The translations under genes were made by a program, and so were the position numbers. Positions 34,034-43,722 of a DNA stretch of 64,000 nt are shown piece after piece; the first letter of the stretch is position 1, and each line of letters opens with the position of its first letter. A model generated the notes under the pieces. That model had not been told where the DNA came from. It made no database searches and saw nothing but the letters and a program-made list of their open reading frames with translations. Origin of the DNA: SIG607 sp045605385 (GTDB lineage Bacteria; Bacillota; Clostridia; Oscillospirales; Acutalibacteraceae); the NCBI GenBank assembly GCA_045605385.1, contig JAZUPW010000039.1:1-64000 (forward strand), given 5' to 3'.

Positions 34034-37000
34034 ATGAAAATAGCAACAAAACTTTTAGGCATTGTTTTGTCTGTTGCACTTGTTTTGTCCTGCGTGTTTG
34101 TACCCGGCTTTAATGCTTTTGCTACAACACCTACCGCAGTAGAAACATACGCAGTAAACGAACTTGGCGCAACAATTGGCGAACAATTGTTGTATGAGCC
34201 CTTTAATTCGGGTGATATGTCGGGCTCTGTTACCAATTCTTTAGCCGAAATGACTAATACAGCAGTTTCCGGTTGGAGATTTGTGAGCGAAACCTCATAT
34301 CAATCGTATTATGATTCTAATAATCCGGGTAAGTTTAAAATAGCTTCCGGTAGAATTAATGTTTGGAGCTATGGTAGTGACGCTATTGTTGTATTACCTG
34401 ATCTTGATGCTTCAAACTACATCTTCAGCGTTTCGTTAAAAGGCGGCGTTAAAGGAAAAGCCGGTCTTATTACCGATATAAATGGTAATATAACCGAGGT
34501 TGCCAAAACAAGACGTTTCGGTGTTTCTTTTACAACCGGTAATGTTATAACCGGCAGCTTTACACAGTATGATAGCAATTCTAGTCTGGCTGTTGATTTT
34601 ACAGTAAACGAAAATCATTCTTCGGCTGAATGCTTAAAATTAAGCGTTGTAAGTTTTAAGGGAAATAACTATTATTTTATTGATGAAGAATTTGTTGGAA
34701 CCTCTACAAAGTACGAGGCAGACGATGAAAGAATTGCTTTTTATATAGGCAATGCCGATATTTATTTTGATGATATTACCGTAACAGCTTTGAATGCTGC
34801 TGTTGTGCTTACTCCTGAAGAAAAAATCAGCAAATATGCACAGGAAGAACTTGGCGCTACCGTTGGTGAAGAACTTTTAAAAGAAACTTTCACTAAATCT
34901 GATATGGGTTCTTCTGTAGAAGTTTCAACTGTAGCAACTATTGATAATACTTACACCGACGTAGCCGGTTGGCAATACGTTGGTAAGGGCGGCGCTATTT
35001 GGGCTGTAAACGCTCCTAAATATAAAATTGCTTCGGGTCGTATTAACTTCTGGTGTTCTTACGGCGAAAGTATGTTGGCAATTCCGGACGTTGGTACATC
35101 TGACTATATTGTAACAGCAAAAATTAGACGCGGCGGCAGTACTACCGCTTCGGCTAAGGTTGGTATTGCAACCGATATAGAAGGCGATGCAACTACAACA
35201 ACTAAAAGTAAACGTTTTGGTCTTGTATTTAACGCAGGTACATCTCCGTATTCTGTTGCCAATGCTTATACACAGATTGGCACCAACGGTGATACTGCAA
35301 CCAATTTCACGCTTGATAATACCTATACTTTAGATGATTACGTTACTTTAGGCGTAGTAAGTTATGAAGGAAACAATTATTATTTTGTAGACGGCAATTT
35401 CGTTACTTCTGTTGAAAAATATGCTATTGAAAACGAAAGAATAGGTTTTTATTTAACAACTACCGACATTTATCTTGATGACGTTGTTGTTACAGAACTT
35501 ATTGCTCCTGCAGCTCCTAAGTCTGAAGAAGAACTTTTACTTGAAGAACTTGGCGCTACAGTTGGCGAAGAACTTATTAACGAACCTTTTGAAAAGGGAA
35601 GTATGTCTGCAAAAATTGTAAGTAACGGCGAAGTTCTTGATGTTTCAAGTGATTATACAAATGCTCCGGGTTGGAAGATGACCAACACCAGCGATATTTT
35701 ATGGACAGCACACGAAGGTCAGTTAAAAATTGCTAACGGACGTACTAATTTCTGGTGCTATTACGGTAATGCCGCATTTGTTCTGCCCGATGTAGATACA
35801 TCTAACTATATCTTTACCGTTAAGGTTATGCGCGGCGGCGGCGGTGAAGATGATGCAGAATTTGGTTTTATGACAGATATTGATGGCGATATTGCATCTG
35901 CCAGCGTTCTTAAACGCTTTGGCGTTCGTTACAGCGCTAAAACTACCAAAACCGATTATCCTGTTGAATATTTCGTTACCAAAACAGCGCCTTATAATAG
36001 CGCTGAAGAAATCCATGATGCACCCGAAGGTAAATATTTCCTTAACGATTATATTACCTTAAAAGTTATAAGTTTTGGCGGTACTAACTATTACTTTGTT
36101 AACGGCAATTACATTCTTTCCTTAGAAAAGAACGATATTGCTGATGAAAGATTAGCATTTTACGTAAGAAGCGGTGACTTCTACCTTGATGACGTAAGTG
36201 TTACTAAACTTGAATATAACTTTGAAAGCGAACTTGCCGACGTATACGGTATGAATGCTATTAAGGTTGGCGAAGCCGAAGATAATCAGACTTACAAAGT
36301 AAACTTTGATTATATTGCTGAAAATAACTTCAGCGTTGGCTTCTTTACTGCAGATGAAAACAACGCAAACAGCGTTGGTTATGCAGAAGGCAAAGATATT
36401 GCAGTTTATAACGTTGAAGTAAAGAACGATATCTTAAAAACTGCTACTACTTACGTAACCGTAGATAAGAAGGGCGCTACAGATGACGCTGTTGGTACAG
36501 ACCTTTATATGTACGTAATAGGTGACGCAAACGGCGTTGAAATTGCAAACGCAACCGCAGAAAAACTTACAAACGTAAAGGGCGATAACGCTTTACTTTC
36601 TAATGATGGCGCTGCAATGTTAAAAGACGTTGCTGAAAATGAATCTCAGGCTTTGCGTTACTTCTTTAACTATGATACCGTAAACGGTAATGACATTGTT
36701 ATTGACGGTGAAGTATACACAGTTAAGTCCCGTGGTTTCTTACTTGCCAACGGCGATGTTTTAGGAACCGAACAGATAACAAGAACAACTGCTGTTAATG
36801 CAAATGTTATTGATTATAACGTTAAGAATCTTGGCAATTGCTGGAACTATGCTGCAAACGGCGATGCTTTGGATTCAAGTGAACTTTGCTACTCTATTTA
36901 CGTAACAGGCTTCAATGCTGTAAACGGCTCTTACAACAACACAAAGAGACTTTACGCTAAGGGTTACATTGTTGTTGAAATAGACGGTGTTGAATATACC

Positions 37001-37057
37001 TTCTATTCAGCAGAGGTTAATATGACCGTTAGTGAAGTAGCAAACTTAGTTAAATAA
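34034..37057 (+). CDS. Secreted protein with three tandem ~230-residue repeats
   Basis: 1007 residues from ATG 34034 (AAGGAG nine bases upstream; ATG 34028 is too close). A signal peptide of about 31 residues ends near NAFA. Three repeat units begin with ELGATIGEQLL, ELGATVGEELL and ELGATVGEELI at residues 43, 272 and 505. Each has KIASGRINxW(S/C), a VLPDxxxSNYI strand, RRFGV and FYxxxxDxYxDDVxVT, like a concanavalin/LamG-type beta-sandwich. A distinct C-terminal domain of about 270 residues follows. No sortase motif or TM anchor. Glycan binding is an inference. Flanked by AraC paralogues. Confidence 0.8.
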   Translation: MKIATKLLGIVLSVALVLSCVFVPGFNAFATTPTAVETYAVNELGATIGEQLLYEPFNSGDMSGSVTNSLAEMTNTAVSGWRFVSETSYQSYYDSNNPGKFKIASGRINVWSYGSDAIVVLPDLDASNYIFSVSLKGGVKGKAGLITDINGNITEVAKTRRFGVSFTTGNVITGSFTQYDSNSSLAVDFTVNENHSSAECLKLSVVSFKGNNYYFIDEEFVGTSTKYEADDERIAFYIGNADIYFDDITVTALNAAVVLTPEEKISKYAQEELGATVGEELLKETFTKSDMGSSVEVSTVATIDNTYTDVAGWQYVGKGGAIWAVNAPKYKIASGRINFWCSYGESMLAIPDVGTSDYIVTAKIRRGGSTTASAKVGIATDIEGDATTTTKSKRFGLVFNAGTSPYSVANAYTQIGTNGDTATNFTLDNTYTLDDYVTLGVVSYEGNNYYFVDGNFVTSVEKYAIENERIGFYLTTTDIYLDDVVVTELIAPAAPKSEEELLLEELGATVGEELINEPFEKGSMSAKIVSNGEVLDVSSDYTNAPGWKMTNTSDILWTAHEGQLKIANGRTNFWCYYGNAAFVLPDVDTSNYIFTVKVMRGGGGEDDAEFGFMTDIDGDIASASVLKRFGVRYSAKTTKTDYPVEYFVTKTAPYNSAEEIHDAPEGKYFLNDYITLKVISFGGTNYYFVNGNYILSLEKNDIADERLAFYVRSGDFYLDDVSVTKLEYNFESELADVYGMNAIKVGEAEDNQTYKVNFDYIAENNFSVGFFTADENNANSVGYAEGKDIAVYNVEVKNDILKTATTYVTVDKKGATDDAVGTDLYMYVIGDANGVEIANATAEKLTNVKGDNALLSNDGAAMLKDVAENESQALRYFFNYDTVNGNDIVIDGEVYTVKSRGFLLANGDVLGTEQITRTTAVNANVIDYNVKNLGNCWNYAANGDALDSSELCYSIYVTGFNAVNGSYNNTKRLYAKGYIVVEIDGVEYTFYSAEVNMTVSEVANLVK

Positions 37058-37090
37058 TCCCCTATTTTTCTCATAGAAACATTTCCTCGA

Positions 37091-37129
37091 AAAGCAAACA
37101 CCGTTGCATTACGCAACGGTGTTTGCTTT
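37091..37129. terminator. Bidirectional terminator
   Basis: Perfect 17-bp stem (37091-37107 with 37113-37129), loop ATTAC. It serves the secreted-protein gene and touches the stop codon of the convergent AraC gene. Confidence 0.88.
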
Positions 37130-38007
37130 TATAATTTATTGTTTTCATTTTCCTCTTTGCTTTCGTTTTCGGCATAAATGGTAAGTAATCTTGGCAATAT
37201 AACTTTTTCATAATATTCTGAGGGCGAAAACTTTGTGGTTTCTTTAAACACTTTTGAAAAATAAAGCGGGTCTTTAAAGCCTGTAGAAAGCGCCACGGTT
37301 TTAATGGATAAATCCTTTTGGTGAAGTAAACTGCAGGCTTTACTTATTCTAAGGTCGTTTACAAATTTTTTAGGTGTGGTTTTAAAGTTTTCCTTAAAAT
37401 AGCCGTACAAAGCGGCGTGAGTTAAAGAAAAACGGTTTTCAATGTCACTTACAGAAAAAGAAGGATTGCTGAAATTCTGGTATATGTATTCTATTATAAG
37501 GTTTTTTAGCAGCGCTTCTTCTTTAATTTCTTTTGGATAAACCCTTATGTATTCTGATATAAGTTTATAAAACGCGCTTTTTTTTAGAAATTTTTTTACC
37601 GAATAATTCTCTTCAATTGTGTTTTCAACAACAGAGCACAAGGCATTAAAAATTTTAAATATATTTCCTTTTGCGGCATAAACAACAGGATTTTTTGAAT
37701 TTAACGAAGTATAAGAAAATATTTCGTTTACTTCATCACCTAAAAAATCAACCCACATATATTCCCAAGGATCTTTTTCATCCGGGTAATAATAAACAAC
37801 GGTACCTGGGTAAATTAAAAAAGAATCGCCTTTCTTTAATTTATACTTTTTACCCGCAACTTCATAGTAACCTTTTCCTTTTGTTATATAGGTTAAAACA
37901 TATACATGCCTTGAAGCGGGACCAAATCCGCATTGGTGCGGTTGCTTAAGTATAGGGGAGTTGCTATGGAAAGAAGCAAGTATATTTATGTCAAAATTAT
38001 TTTTCAT
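37129..38007 (-). CDS. AraC-family regulator 2 (cupin + HTH), paralogue of regulator 1
   Basis: 292 residues. Same architecture as the regulator at 33013: RHVYVLTYITKGKGYYEVAGKKY in the cupin and FSVSDIENRFSLTHAALYGYFKE plus IKTVALSTGFKDPLYFSKVFKE in the HTH pair. The two recognition-helix regions are nearly the same (GFKDPLYFS), so they may bind similar sites. It lies 26 bp downstream of regulator 3 on the same strand and is probably cotranscribed. Confidence 0.9.
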   Translation of the reverse strand: MKNNFDINILASFHSNSPILKQPHQCGFGPASRHVYVLTYITKGKGYYEVAGKKYKLKKGDSFLIYPGTVVYYYPDEKDPWEYMWVDFLGDEVNEIFSYTSLNSKNPVVYAAKGNIFKIFNALCSVVENTIEENYSVKKFLKKSAFYKLISEYIRVYPKEIKEEALLKNLIIEYIYQNFSNPSFSVSDIENRFSLTHAALYGYFKENFKTTPKKFVNDLRISKACSLLHQKDLSIKTVALSTGFKDPLYFSKVFKETTKFSPSEYYEKVILPRLLTIYAENESKEENENNKL

Positions 38008-38033
38008 TTGGTTCTCCCTCTTATAATTATTCT

Positions 38034-38927
38034 TTAAAGATTTTTGCTTTTGTGCGCTTTACGGTAGGCAAGAGGCGACATATTATAAAACTTTTTAAAT
38101 GCTACCGAAAAATAGTCGGTATCAAAAAATCCGCAGCTAAGAGCAATATCTCTTACAGTTCGGTTAGAACTGCATAAAAGTTCACAGGCACGTTCCATTC
38201 TTCGCCTTCTAATATAAGAAGAAATACCTTCGCCGTAGTACTTTAAAAACAAATGCTGAAGATAAGAAGAACTTATATGGCATCGCTTTGCAAGTTCTTC
38301 AAGCAATATCTGTTCGCCAAGTTTATCTTCAATATATTCAATGGCTTTAAGCACGTAACGGCGCCCTTCGTCTAACGTGGGGTTCGAGGTCCTTTTCTTA
38401 ATTAAGGGTGATTCCTCTGCAAGATCTCTTATCATATCTGCCGCAACACTTAAATAACATTCAAGGCGCTTTTGACATTCTTCGTCACAGTCAGAGAGCG
38501 ACATATCCCTTATAGCGTTAAGTTTTTCAGTTGGCATATCAACTCTTTTGGCTATAAGTCGCGACATATTTTCACTAAGACGTCCTTTAAAACCCGTGAC
38601 ATAAATTGTAGCCACTACAAAGCCGTTAATAACAACGGGAAGGGTATACTCGGCCACACCGCAATGGCATACATACCAGTATGCAACAGGGTTTTTTCGA
38701 ATTTTTTTCCTTTTCATAGGCCGAGTGTTAATGCAAATGCTGTGAATTCTTGTGCTTTTTTTAACAGCAATACAATAAGGATTACAATGCCATTTAACAC
38801 AGTCAAAATAAGGGGTTAACTCGCTTTGTGAAAAGTAACCGCAAAAGATACCGTCTATCATAATATCCCAACCTGTATCGGCAGTTAAACGGTCTAAATA
38901 GGATTTTAGCATATAAATTTTATCCAC
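38034..38927 (-). CDS. PocR-domain AraC-family regulator 3
   Basis: 297 residues from GTG 38927, which follows AGAGGTG by five bases; an ATG at 38948 lacks a ribosome site and lies on the likely -10. The N-terminal 170 residues resemble a PocR ligand-binding domain with clustered Cys/His (VKWHCNPYCIAV, WYVCHCGVAEYTLPV, GFVVATIYVTGF). The C-terminal AraC HTH pair is EQILLEELAKRCHISSSYLQ and VRDIALSCGFFDTDYFS. It is divergent from the FAD oxidoreductase gene, its likely target. Confidence 0.88.
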   Translation of the reverse strand: MDKIYMLKSYLDRLTADTGWDIMIDGIFCGYFSQSELTPYFDCVKWHCNPYCIAVKKSTRIHSICINTRPMKRKKIRKNPVAYWYVCHCGVAEYTLPVVINGFVVATIYVTGFKGRLSENMSRLIAKRVDMPTEKLNAIRDMSLSDCDEECQKRLECYLSVAADMIRDLAEESPLIKKRTSNPTLDEGRRYVLKAIEYIEDKLGEQILLEELAKRCHISSSYLQHLFLKYYGEGISSYIRRRRMERACELLCSSNRTVRDIALSCGFFDTDYFSVAFKKFYNMSPLAYRKAHKSKNL

Positions 38928-38994
38928 AAAAACACCTCTGACTTGCATAATATAACATAGAATTTAAGTAATATAGCATAAATTTAAAGTTTTT

Positions 38995-39043
38995 TTGCCT
39001 TTTTTACCATTATAATATAATAAAATCACGCACTTTTCAAGTG
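38995..39043 (+). promoter_or_regulatory. Candidate promoter and palindrome before the FAD oxidoreductase
   Basis: TTGCCT (38995-39000), a short 15-bp spacer and TATAAT (39016-39021). A perfect palindrome CACTT-TTC-AAGTG follows at 39031-39043 near the expected start site. The suboptimal spacing fits an activator-dependent promoter. The 38928-39077 gap holds nothing else I can support. Confidence 0.35.
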
Positions 39044-39077
39044 TTACTTTAAATTTTTGTCCAAAAGGAGAATTTAT

Positions 39078-41762
39078 ATGCAAACTTTATGGATTGATGC
39101 TGTAGACTTTGAAAACAAAGGCGAATGGAAGATTGAAAGTCAGTTTGTGCGCGATATTGGTCAAAGTTACCTTATTGCCACTGTAGTGCCCGGCGAACCT
39201 GTAAAAGATGCAACTACCTCTTTTACTGTAAACGAAGACGGTATGTACCGTTTTTACGTTCGCACAAAAAACTGGTATCATCCTTATGCACCGGGTCAGT
39301 TTAAATTGGCAGCAGACGGAGAAGAACTTCATAACATCTGCGGAAAGATGCCTACACATACCTGGTATTGGGAAATAGCGGGTGATATATATCTTAAAGC
39401 GGGAACACATACACTTTCTGCTGTAGATAAAACGGGTTGGCTTGCCCGTTTTGCCGCTGTTGTTATTACTAACGATATGGATTTCTTCCCCACACGCGAA
39501 AAGGAACGTATGCTTAAGCAACGCGCCGCTATTAAGGGTATTAAAGAAGAAATAAAAGTTCACGATGAATTTGAGTTTGTTGTTATGGGCGCTGGCCCCG
39601 GCGGCGTACCTGCCGCAGTTGCTGCAGCACGTAACGGCATTAAAACCGCGCTTATTTCGGGCAGACCTGTTATAGGCGGTAACGCAAGTAGCGAAGGTAA
39701 CGTTGGTTTCGACGGCGCCGCAGTTGCTAATAAGGGTTTCTGGGAAGGCGGTATTGCCAACGAGGTAAGACAGTTGCGTTGGCAAAAAAATATTCGTTGG
39801 CAAGAATGTTTGGAAGAAATTGCAGGCAAAGAAGAAAACCTTACTGTGTTTGTTAACGAACTTTGTATTGATGCCGAAAGTGAAGACGGCAAAATTGTTT
39901 CGGCTACTACAGTTAATACAATGACTTTAGAAAAAACCGTTTGGAAAGCGCCTTTCTATTGCGATGCAACGGGTGACGGATGGCTTGGTTATTATGCAGG
40001 TGCTATTTACCGTTTCGGACGTGAAGCAAAGTGGCAGTATAACGAGCCCGATGCTACCGAGTTTGCTGATACTCTTACTATGAGCGGCTGTAACAACGGT
40101 ACTTTAGGCGAAATTAGAAATACCGTTTTCGGCAGTATTGAACTTGATCACCCCGTAGAATTTGTTTGTCCTGAATGGGCGGCAAAAATACCGCAAGGTG
40201 AAGATTTGGGTAGAAGTGTATCCGGATTTGGTACTATGTGGTGGGTTGAAAACTCTAACGACCACGATGATATGTGGGATGATGAGTTCGCAAGAGATGA
40301 AATGGTACGAATAGGCGTTGCTTTCTTCGATTGGCTTAAGAAAAACCGCGAAGACGGTGCAAACCGCAAACTTAACCAAATTTCGCTTCATAACTCTAAG
40401 CGTGAAAGCCGCCGTATTATTGGCGACTACATATTTACTCAATCTGAATGTGACGGTAGACACTTCCACGAAGACGATATTACCTATTGCGGTTGGCCTA
40501 TTGACATTCATCATCCGCGCGGTATTTATTCGGGAAAAGAAGGACCTTTCCATTCTAATACATACGTGCCCATTTCTAACTTCCCGTACCGTTGTTTATA
40601 TTCTAAGAACATTAACAACCTGTTTATGGCAGGCCGTTGCGTTTCGGTAAGCCATCAGGGACTTGGTACAGCTCGTGTTGAATCTACTATTGCTACAATG
40701 GGCCAAACGGTTGGTACTGCTGTTGCTTTGTGTAAAAAATATGATACCTTGCCAAGAGGCATTTATCAGAACCATATTAAAGAATTACAGCAAATTCTTC
40801 TTCGCCATGACCTTACAATACCGGGTATTGTAAACGAAGACGAAAAGGATCTTGCAAGAACTGCTACCGTAAGAGCCGATTCTGTTTGCGGTGATGCTTA
40901 CATAGTTAAGTACGCAGGTACAAGGGATAAGTTTATTCCGCTTGATAAGCAGTATTATTTCGGTCCTGCTGTAAGTGCGTGTGCAAAGAAAGCCGACCAT
41001 TACAAAGTAGAACTTAAGAATGCAAACGATTACCCTGTAGAACTTTCCTGTAAGCTTTGTACCTACAACTCTGCAAGTGACATCAATGAAACTTTACAGT
41101 GTATAGATAACGTAATAATATCACTTCCCGCAAATTATGAAGGATTAATTACTATGCCCTTTACAAAGGATACACAGGGCAAACCTTATGTAATTAATGT
41201 AGAACAAAAAGAAAACGTTTATATAAGAACCCGTTTTTATGCAATCGGAAGTTATAAAACTTATGAAAAAACCGAAGACGGTATAATTACACTTCCTGAT
41301 TTAACTTCTTTTGAGTTCTATTACGATGCTTCTTTAGAAGAAAAAGTAAACTGTGATGCTAAAAACGTTATAAACGGCGCTAACAGACCTACGTATACGG
41401 AATCTAACAGTTGGATATCCGATGTAAACGAGGGGTTACCGCAAAGCCTCACCTTAACTCTTAAAGAACCTAAAGAAATAAGCGAAATAAGGGTAACGAC
41501 ACATGTTGATCTTACATATCCGCGTGCAAGTTTTGGTAGCGGTCAGACTTCTTACGGTATTGCAAAAGACTTTACGGTATCGGTTTGGCGTGACGGAGAA
41601 TGGCACGTTGTAGCCGAAGTTACGGATAACATCTTCCGTCAGGTTTGCTTAAACTTTGAAAAACAATTGGCGGAAAAAGTTAAGATTACGGTTACAAAAT
41701 CCAATAACCAATCTGCCGCGCATATTGTTGAAGTTAGAATTTACGAAGACAAAACCTTTTAA
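39078..41762 (+). CDS. Multidomain FAD-dependent oxidoreductase with carbohydrate-binding-like flanks
   Basis: 894 residues from ATG 39078 (AAAAGGAG upstream). Residues 1-150 form a beta-rich domain (FTVNEDGMYRFYVRTKNW...) like carbohydrate-binding modules. Then an FAD_oxidored core with GAGPGGVPAAVAAARNG (about 172), GGNASSEGN, FYCDATGDG and LFMAGRCVSVSHQGLG. The last 150 residues resemble a discoidin/F5-8 type C sandwich (NGANRPTYTESNSWIS...SLTLTLKEPKEISEIRV). No signal peptide, so it acts in the cytoplasm. Probably oxidises a sugar or related polyol; the substrate is unknown. Confidence 0.82.
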   Translation: MQTLWIDAVDFENKGEWKIESQFVRDIGQSYLIATVVPGEPVKDATTSFTVNEDGMYRFYVRTKNWYHPYAPGQFKLAADGEELHNICGKMPTHTWYWEIAGDIYLKAGTHTLSAVDKTGWLARFAAVVITNDMDFFPTREKERMLKQRAAIKGIKEEIKVHDEFEFVVMGAGPGGVPAAVAAARNGIKTALISGRPVIGGNASSEGNVGFDGAAVANKGFWEGGIANEVRQLRWQKNIRWQECLEEIAGKEENLTVFVNELCIDAESEDGKIVSATTVNTMTLEKTVWKAPFYCDATGDGWLGYYAGAIYRFGREAKWQYNEPDATEFADTLTMSGCNNGTLGEIRNTVFGSIELDHPVEFVCPEWAAKIPQGEDLGRSVSGFGTMWWVENSNDHDDMWDDEFARDEMVRIGVAFFDWLKKNREDGANRKLNQISLHNSKRESRRIIGDYIFTQSECDGRHFHEDDITYCGWPIDIHHPRGIYSGKEGPFHSNTYVPISNFPYRCLYSKNINNLFMAGRCVSVSHQGLGTARVESTIATMGQTVGTAVALCKKYDTLPRGIYQNHIKELQQILLRHDLTIPGIVNEDEKDLARTATVRADSVCGDAYIVKYAGTRDKFIPLDKQYYFGPAVSACAKKADHYKVELKNANDYPVELSCKLCTYNSASDINETLQCIDNVIISLPANYEGLITMPFTKDTQGKPYVINVEQKENVYIRTRFYAIGSYKTYEKTEDGIITLPDLTSFEFYYDASLEEKVNCDAKNVINGANRPTYTESNSWISDVNEGLPQSLTLTLKEPKEISEIRVTTHVDLTYPRASFGSGQTSYGIAKDFTVSVWRDGEWHVVAEVTDNIFRQVCLNFEKQLAEKVKITVTKSNNQSAAHIVEVRIYEDKTF

Positions 41763-41767
41763 TTAAA

Positions 41768-41800
41768 AATAACCGAAGGAAACATCCTTCGGTTATTATT
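41768..41800 (+). terminator. Terminator after the FAD oxidoreductase
   Basis: Perfect 13-bp stem, AATAACCGAAGGA (41768-41780) with TCCTTCGGTTATT (41785-41797), loop AACA, then T-rich sequence. Confidence 0.85.
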
Positions 41801-41885
41801 TTTAGTGGAAAAAGTTGTGTTCTTGTGTTATAATAATTTTGTTGATTTATAAATGTGTTAACAGAATTATAAAGAAGGAATAAAT

Positions 41886-42926
41886 ATGCTTGGTAAGTAT
41901 ATAAAAAACAGCGCTATAACAATTATATCTTTACTTTGCGCCTGCGGATTGAGTTTACTGTTTCAATATATATTTGACGTGCGTGAGCATATTACAACGG
42001 TTTTTATATTTGCGGTTTTTCTTATATCATTATTTACCGATGGGTATTTTTACGGCGTGTTTGCGGCATTTTTAAGCACTGTTGCCGTTAATTATGCTTT
42101 TACGTTTCCCTATTTTTCGCTTAATTTTACTATTCCTGTGAATTTAATTTCAGGAATTATTATGATCGCTATTGCGGTTCTTACAAGTGCGCTTACAACA
42201 AAACTTAAAAGGCATGAAGTTATGAAAGCGGAAAGTGAAAGAGAACGTATGCGCGCAAATTTATTGCGCGCGGTTTCACACGACATAAGAACTCCGCTGA
42301 CAACCATTTACGGTTCAAGCACAACACTTCTTGAAAACAGCGAAAAACTTTCCGAATTACAAAAGGCAAAAATTGTTACGGGTATAAAAGAAGATTCGGA
42401 ATGGCTTGTCCGTATGGTTGAAAATTTACTTTCGGTTACCCGTATTGACAGCGGACAGGTGAAAATTATAAAAACTCCTACCGTACTTGAAGAACTTATA
42501 GATTCGGTAATTCTTAAATTTAAAAAGCGTTATCCTGCTCAAAAGGTTGAACTTTTGCTTCCTGACGACGTTATAATAATTCCAATGGACGCAATTTTAA
42601 TTGAACAGGTAATTGTTAATATACTTGAAAATGCAGTTCAACACGCAAAGGGAATGACAAAACTTTCTTTAAAAGTTTTTACACTTGGCAAACACGCTGT
42701 TTTTGAAATATCAGACAACGGTTGCGGTATTAATCCCAAACGCCTTGAAACTGTTTTTACGGGATATAATACTTCTGAATATGAAGTTGCCGACAGCCAG
42801 AAGAAAAACGCAGGAATAGGACTTTCGGTTTGCGCTACCATTATTAAAGCGCACGGCGGAACTATTAAAGCCGAAAATATAAAAACGGGAGGCGCGATGT
42901 TCCGCTTTGAATTAGACACGGAATAA
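41886..42926 (+). CDS. KdpD-like sensor histidine kinase without the Usp/KdpD N-domain
   Basis: 346 residues. Three or four membrane segments of the DUF4118 type (residues 10-105), then HisKA with H132 in AVSHDIRTPLTT and an HATPase domain (NILENAVQHA, DNGCGI, GIGLSVCATIIKAHGG). Classic KdpD is about 900 residues with a cytoplasmic KdpD/Usp input domain, which is absent. Paired with the response regulator 5 bp downstream. No kdpFABC in the window. Confidence 0.87.
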   Translation: MLGKYIKNSAITIISLLCACGLSLLFQYIFDVREHITTVFIFAVFLISLFTDGYFYGVFAAFLSTVAVNYAFTFPYFSLNFTIPVNLISGIIMIAIAVLTSALTTKLKRHEVMKAESERERMRANLLRAVSHDIRTPLTTIYGSSTTLLENSEKLSELQKAKIVTGIKEDSEWLVRMVENLLSVTRIDSGQVKIIKTPTVLEELIDSVILKFKKRYPAQKVELLLPDDVIIIPMDAILIEQVIVNILENAVQHAKGMTKLSLKVFTLGKHAVFEISDNGCGINPKRLETVFTGYNTSEYEVADSQKKNAGIGLSVCATIIKAHGGTIKAENIKTGGAMFRFELDTE

Positions 42927-42931
42927 AAATA

Positions 42932-43633
42932 ATGATACAGAACAAATATAAAATTCTTCTTGTGGAAGATGAAGTAAATATCAGAAATCTTGTTGCTACA
43001 ATGCTTGATACAGCAGGATATCAGACCATTCTTGCAGATTCTTGCGCTTCGGCGAAGGCTTTATTTGCATCGTATATGCCGGATCTTGTTATTTTAGACC
43101 TTGGACTTCCCGATATGGACGGTATGAACTTTTTATCATTTGTACGAAAAGAAGGGTTAACTCCCGTTATTATTCTTTCGGCGCGTACAAATGAATCAGA
43201 TAAAATTGAAGCGCTTGATAACGGCGCTAACGATTACATTACCAAACCTTTCGGTTCGGGAGAATTACTTGCGCGTGTAAGGGCAACCTTGCGAAATAAC
43301 CGTTTCAGTGCTGAACAGGGAAGATTGCCGGGCGGGAAATTCATACTTAAAGATTTAATAATAGATTATGATGCGCGTCAGGTTTTTATAAAGAATGAAG
43401 AGATTAAACTTACACAAACCGAATATAATATTGTTGCTTTACTTTCCAGCCATTGCGGCAAAATGATGACTTACGCTGCAATTATTAAGGCAATTTGGGG
43501 AGGTTCTGCCCAAGAAGGCAGTGTTAAAAAACTGCAGGTTAATATGGCAAACATACGAAAAAAACTTGGCGATAAACCGGGAGAAGCTAATTACATTGTA
43601 AATGAACTTGGTGTGGGGTACAGGTTGAATTAA
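42932..43633 (+). CDS. OmpR/KdpE-type response regulator
   Basis: 233 residues. Receiver domain with phospho-acceptor D56 (LVILDLGLPDMDG), conserved T/S in ILSARTNESD and K105 in TKPFGSGE. C-terminal winged helix ends in MANIRKKLGDKPGEANYIVNELGVGYRL. The sequence resembles KdpE and is encoded directly after its likely kinase. The target is unknown; the adjacent sodium-pump genes are possible. Confidence 0.9.
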   Translation: MIQNKYKILLVEDEVNIRNLVATMLDTAGYQTILADSCASAKALFASYMPDLVILDLGLPDMDGMNFLSFVRKEGLTPVIILSARTNESDKIEALDNGANDYITKPFGSGELLARVRATLRNNRFSAEQGRLPGGKFILKDLIIDYDARQVFIKNEEIKLTQTEYNIVALLSSHCGKMMTYAAIIKAIWGGSAQEGSVKKLQVNMANIRKKLGDKPGEANYIVNELGVGYRLN

Positions 43634-43722
43634 AACAATAATTTACTTTTTACCGAATCTTTACCAAGTTTGTGATAATATACTTCGGTATAATACATTC
43701 TATTTTTGAAAGAAGGCAAAAA

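Noticed and set aside
34160..36240. CRISPR-like or satellite repeats
   Set aside because: The repetition is at protein level with ~690-bp units and diverged DNA; it is a tandem domain duplication.
41886..42926. KdpD truncated by frameshift
   Set aside because: The start has its own leader, and DUF4118-HisKA-HATPase proteins of this length are a known form; no KdpD N-domain remnant is visible upstream.
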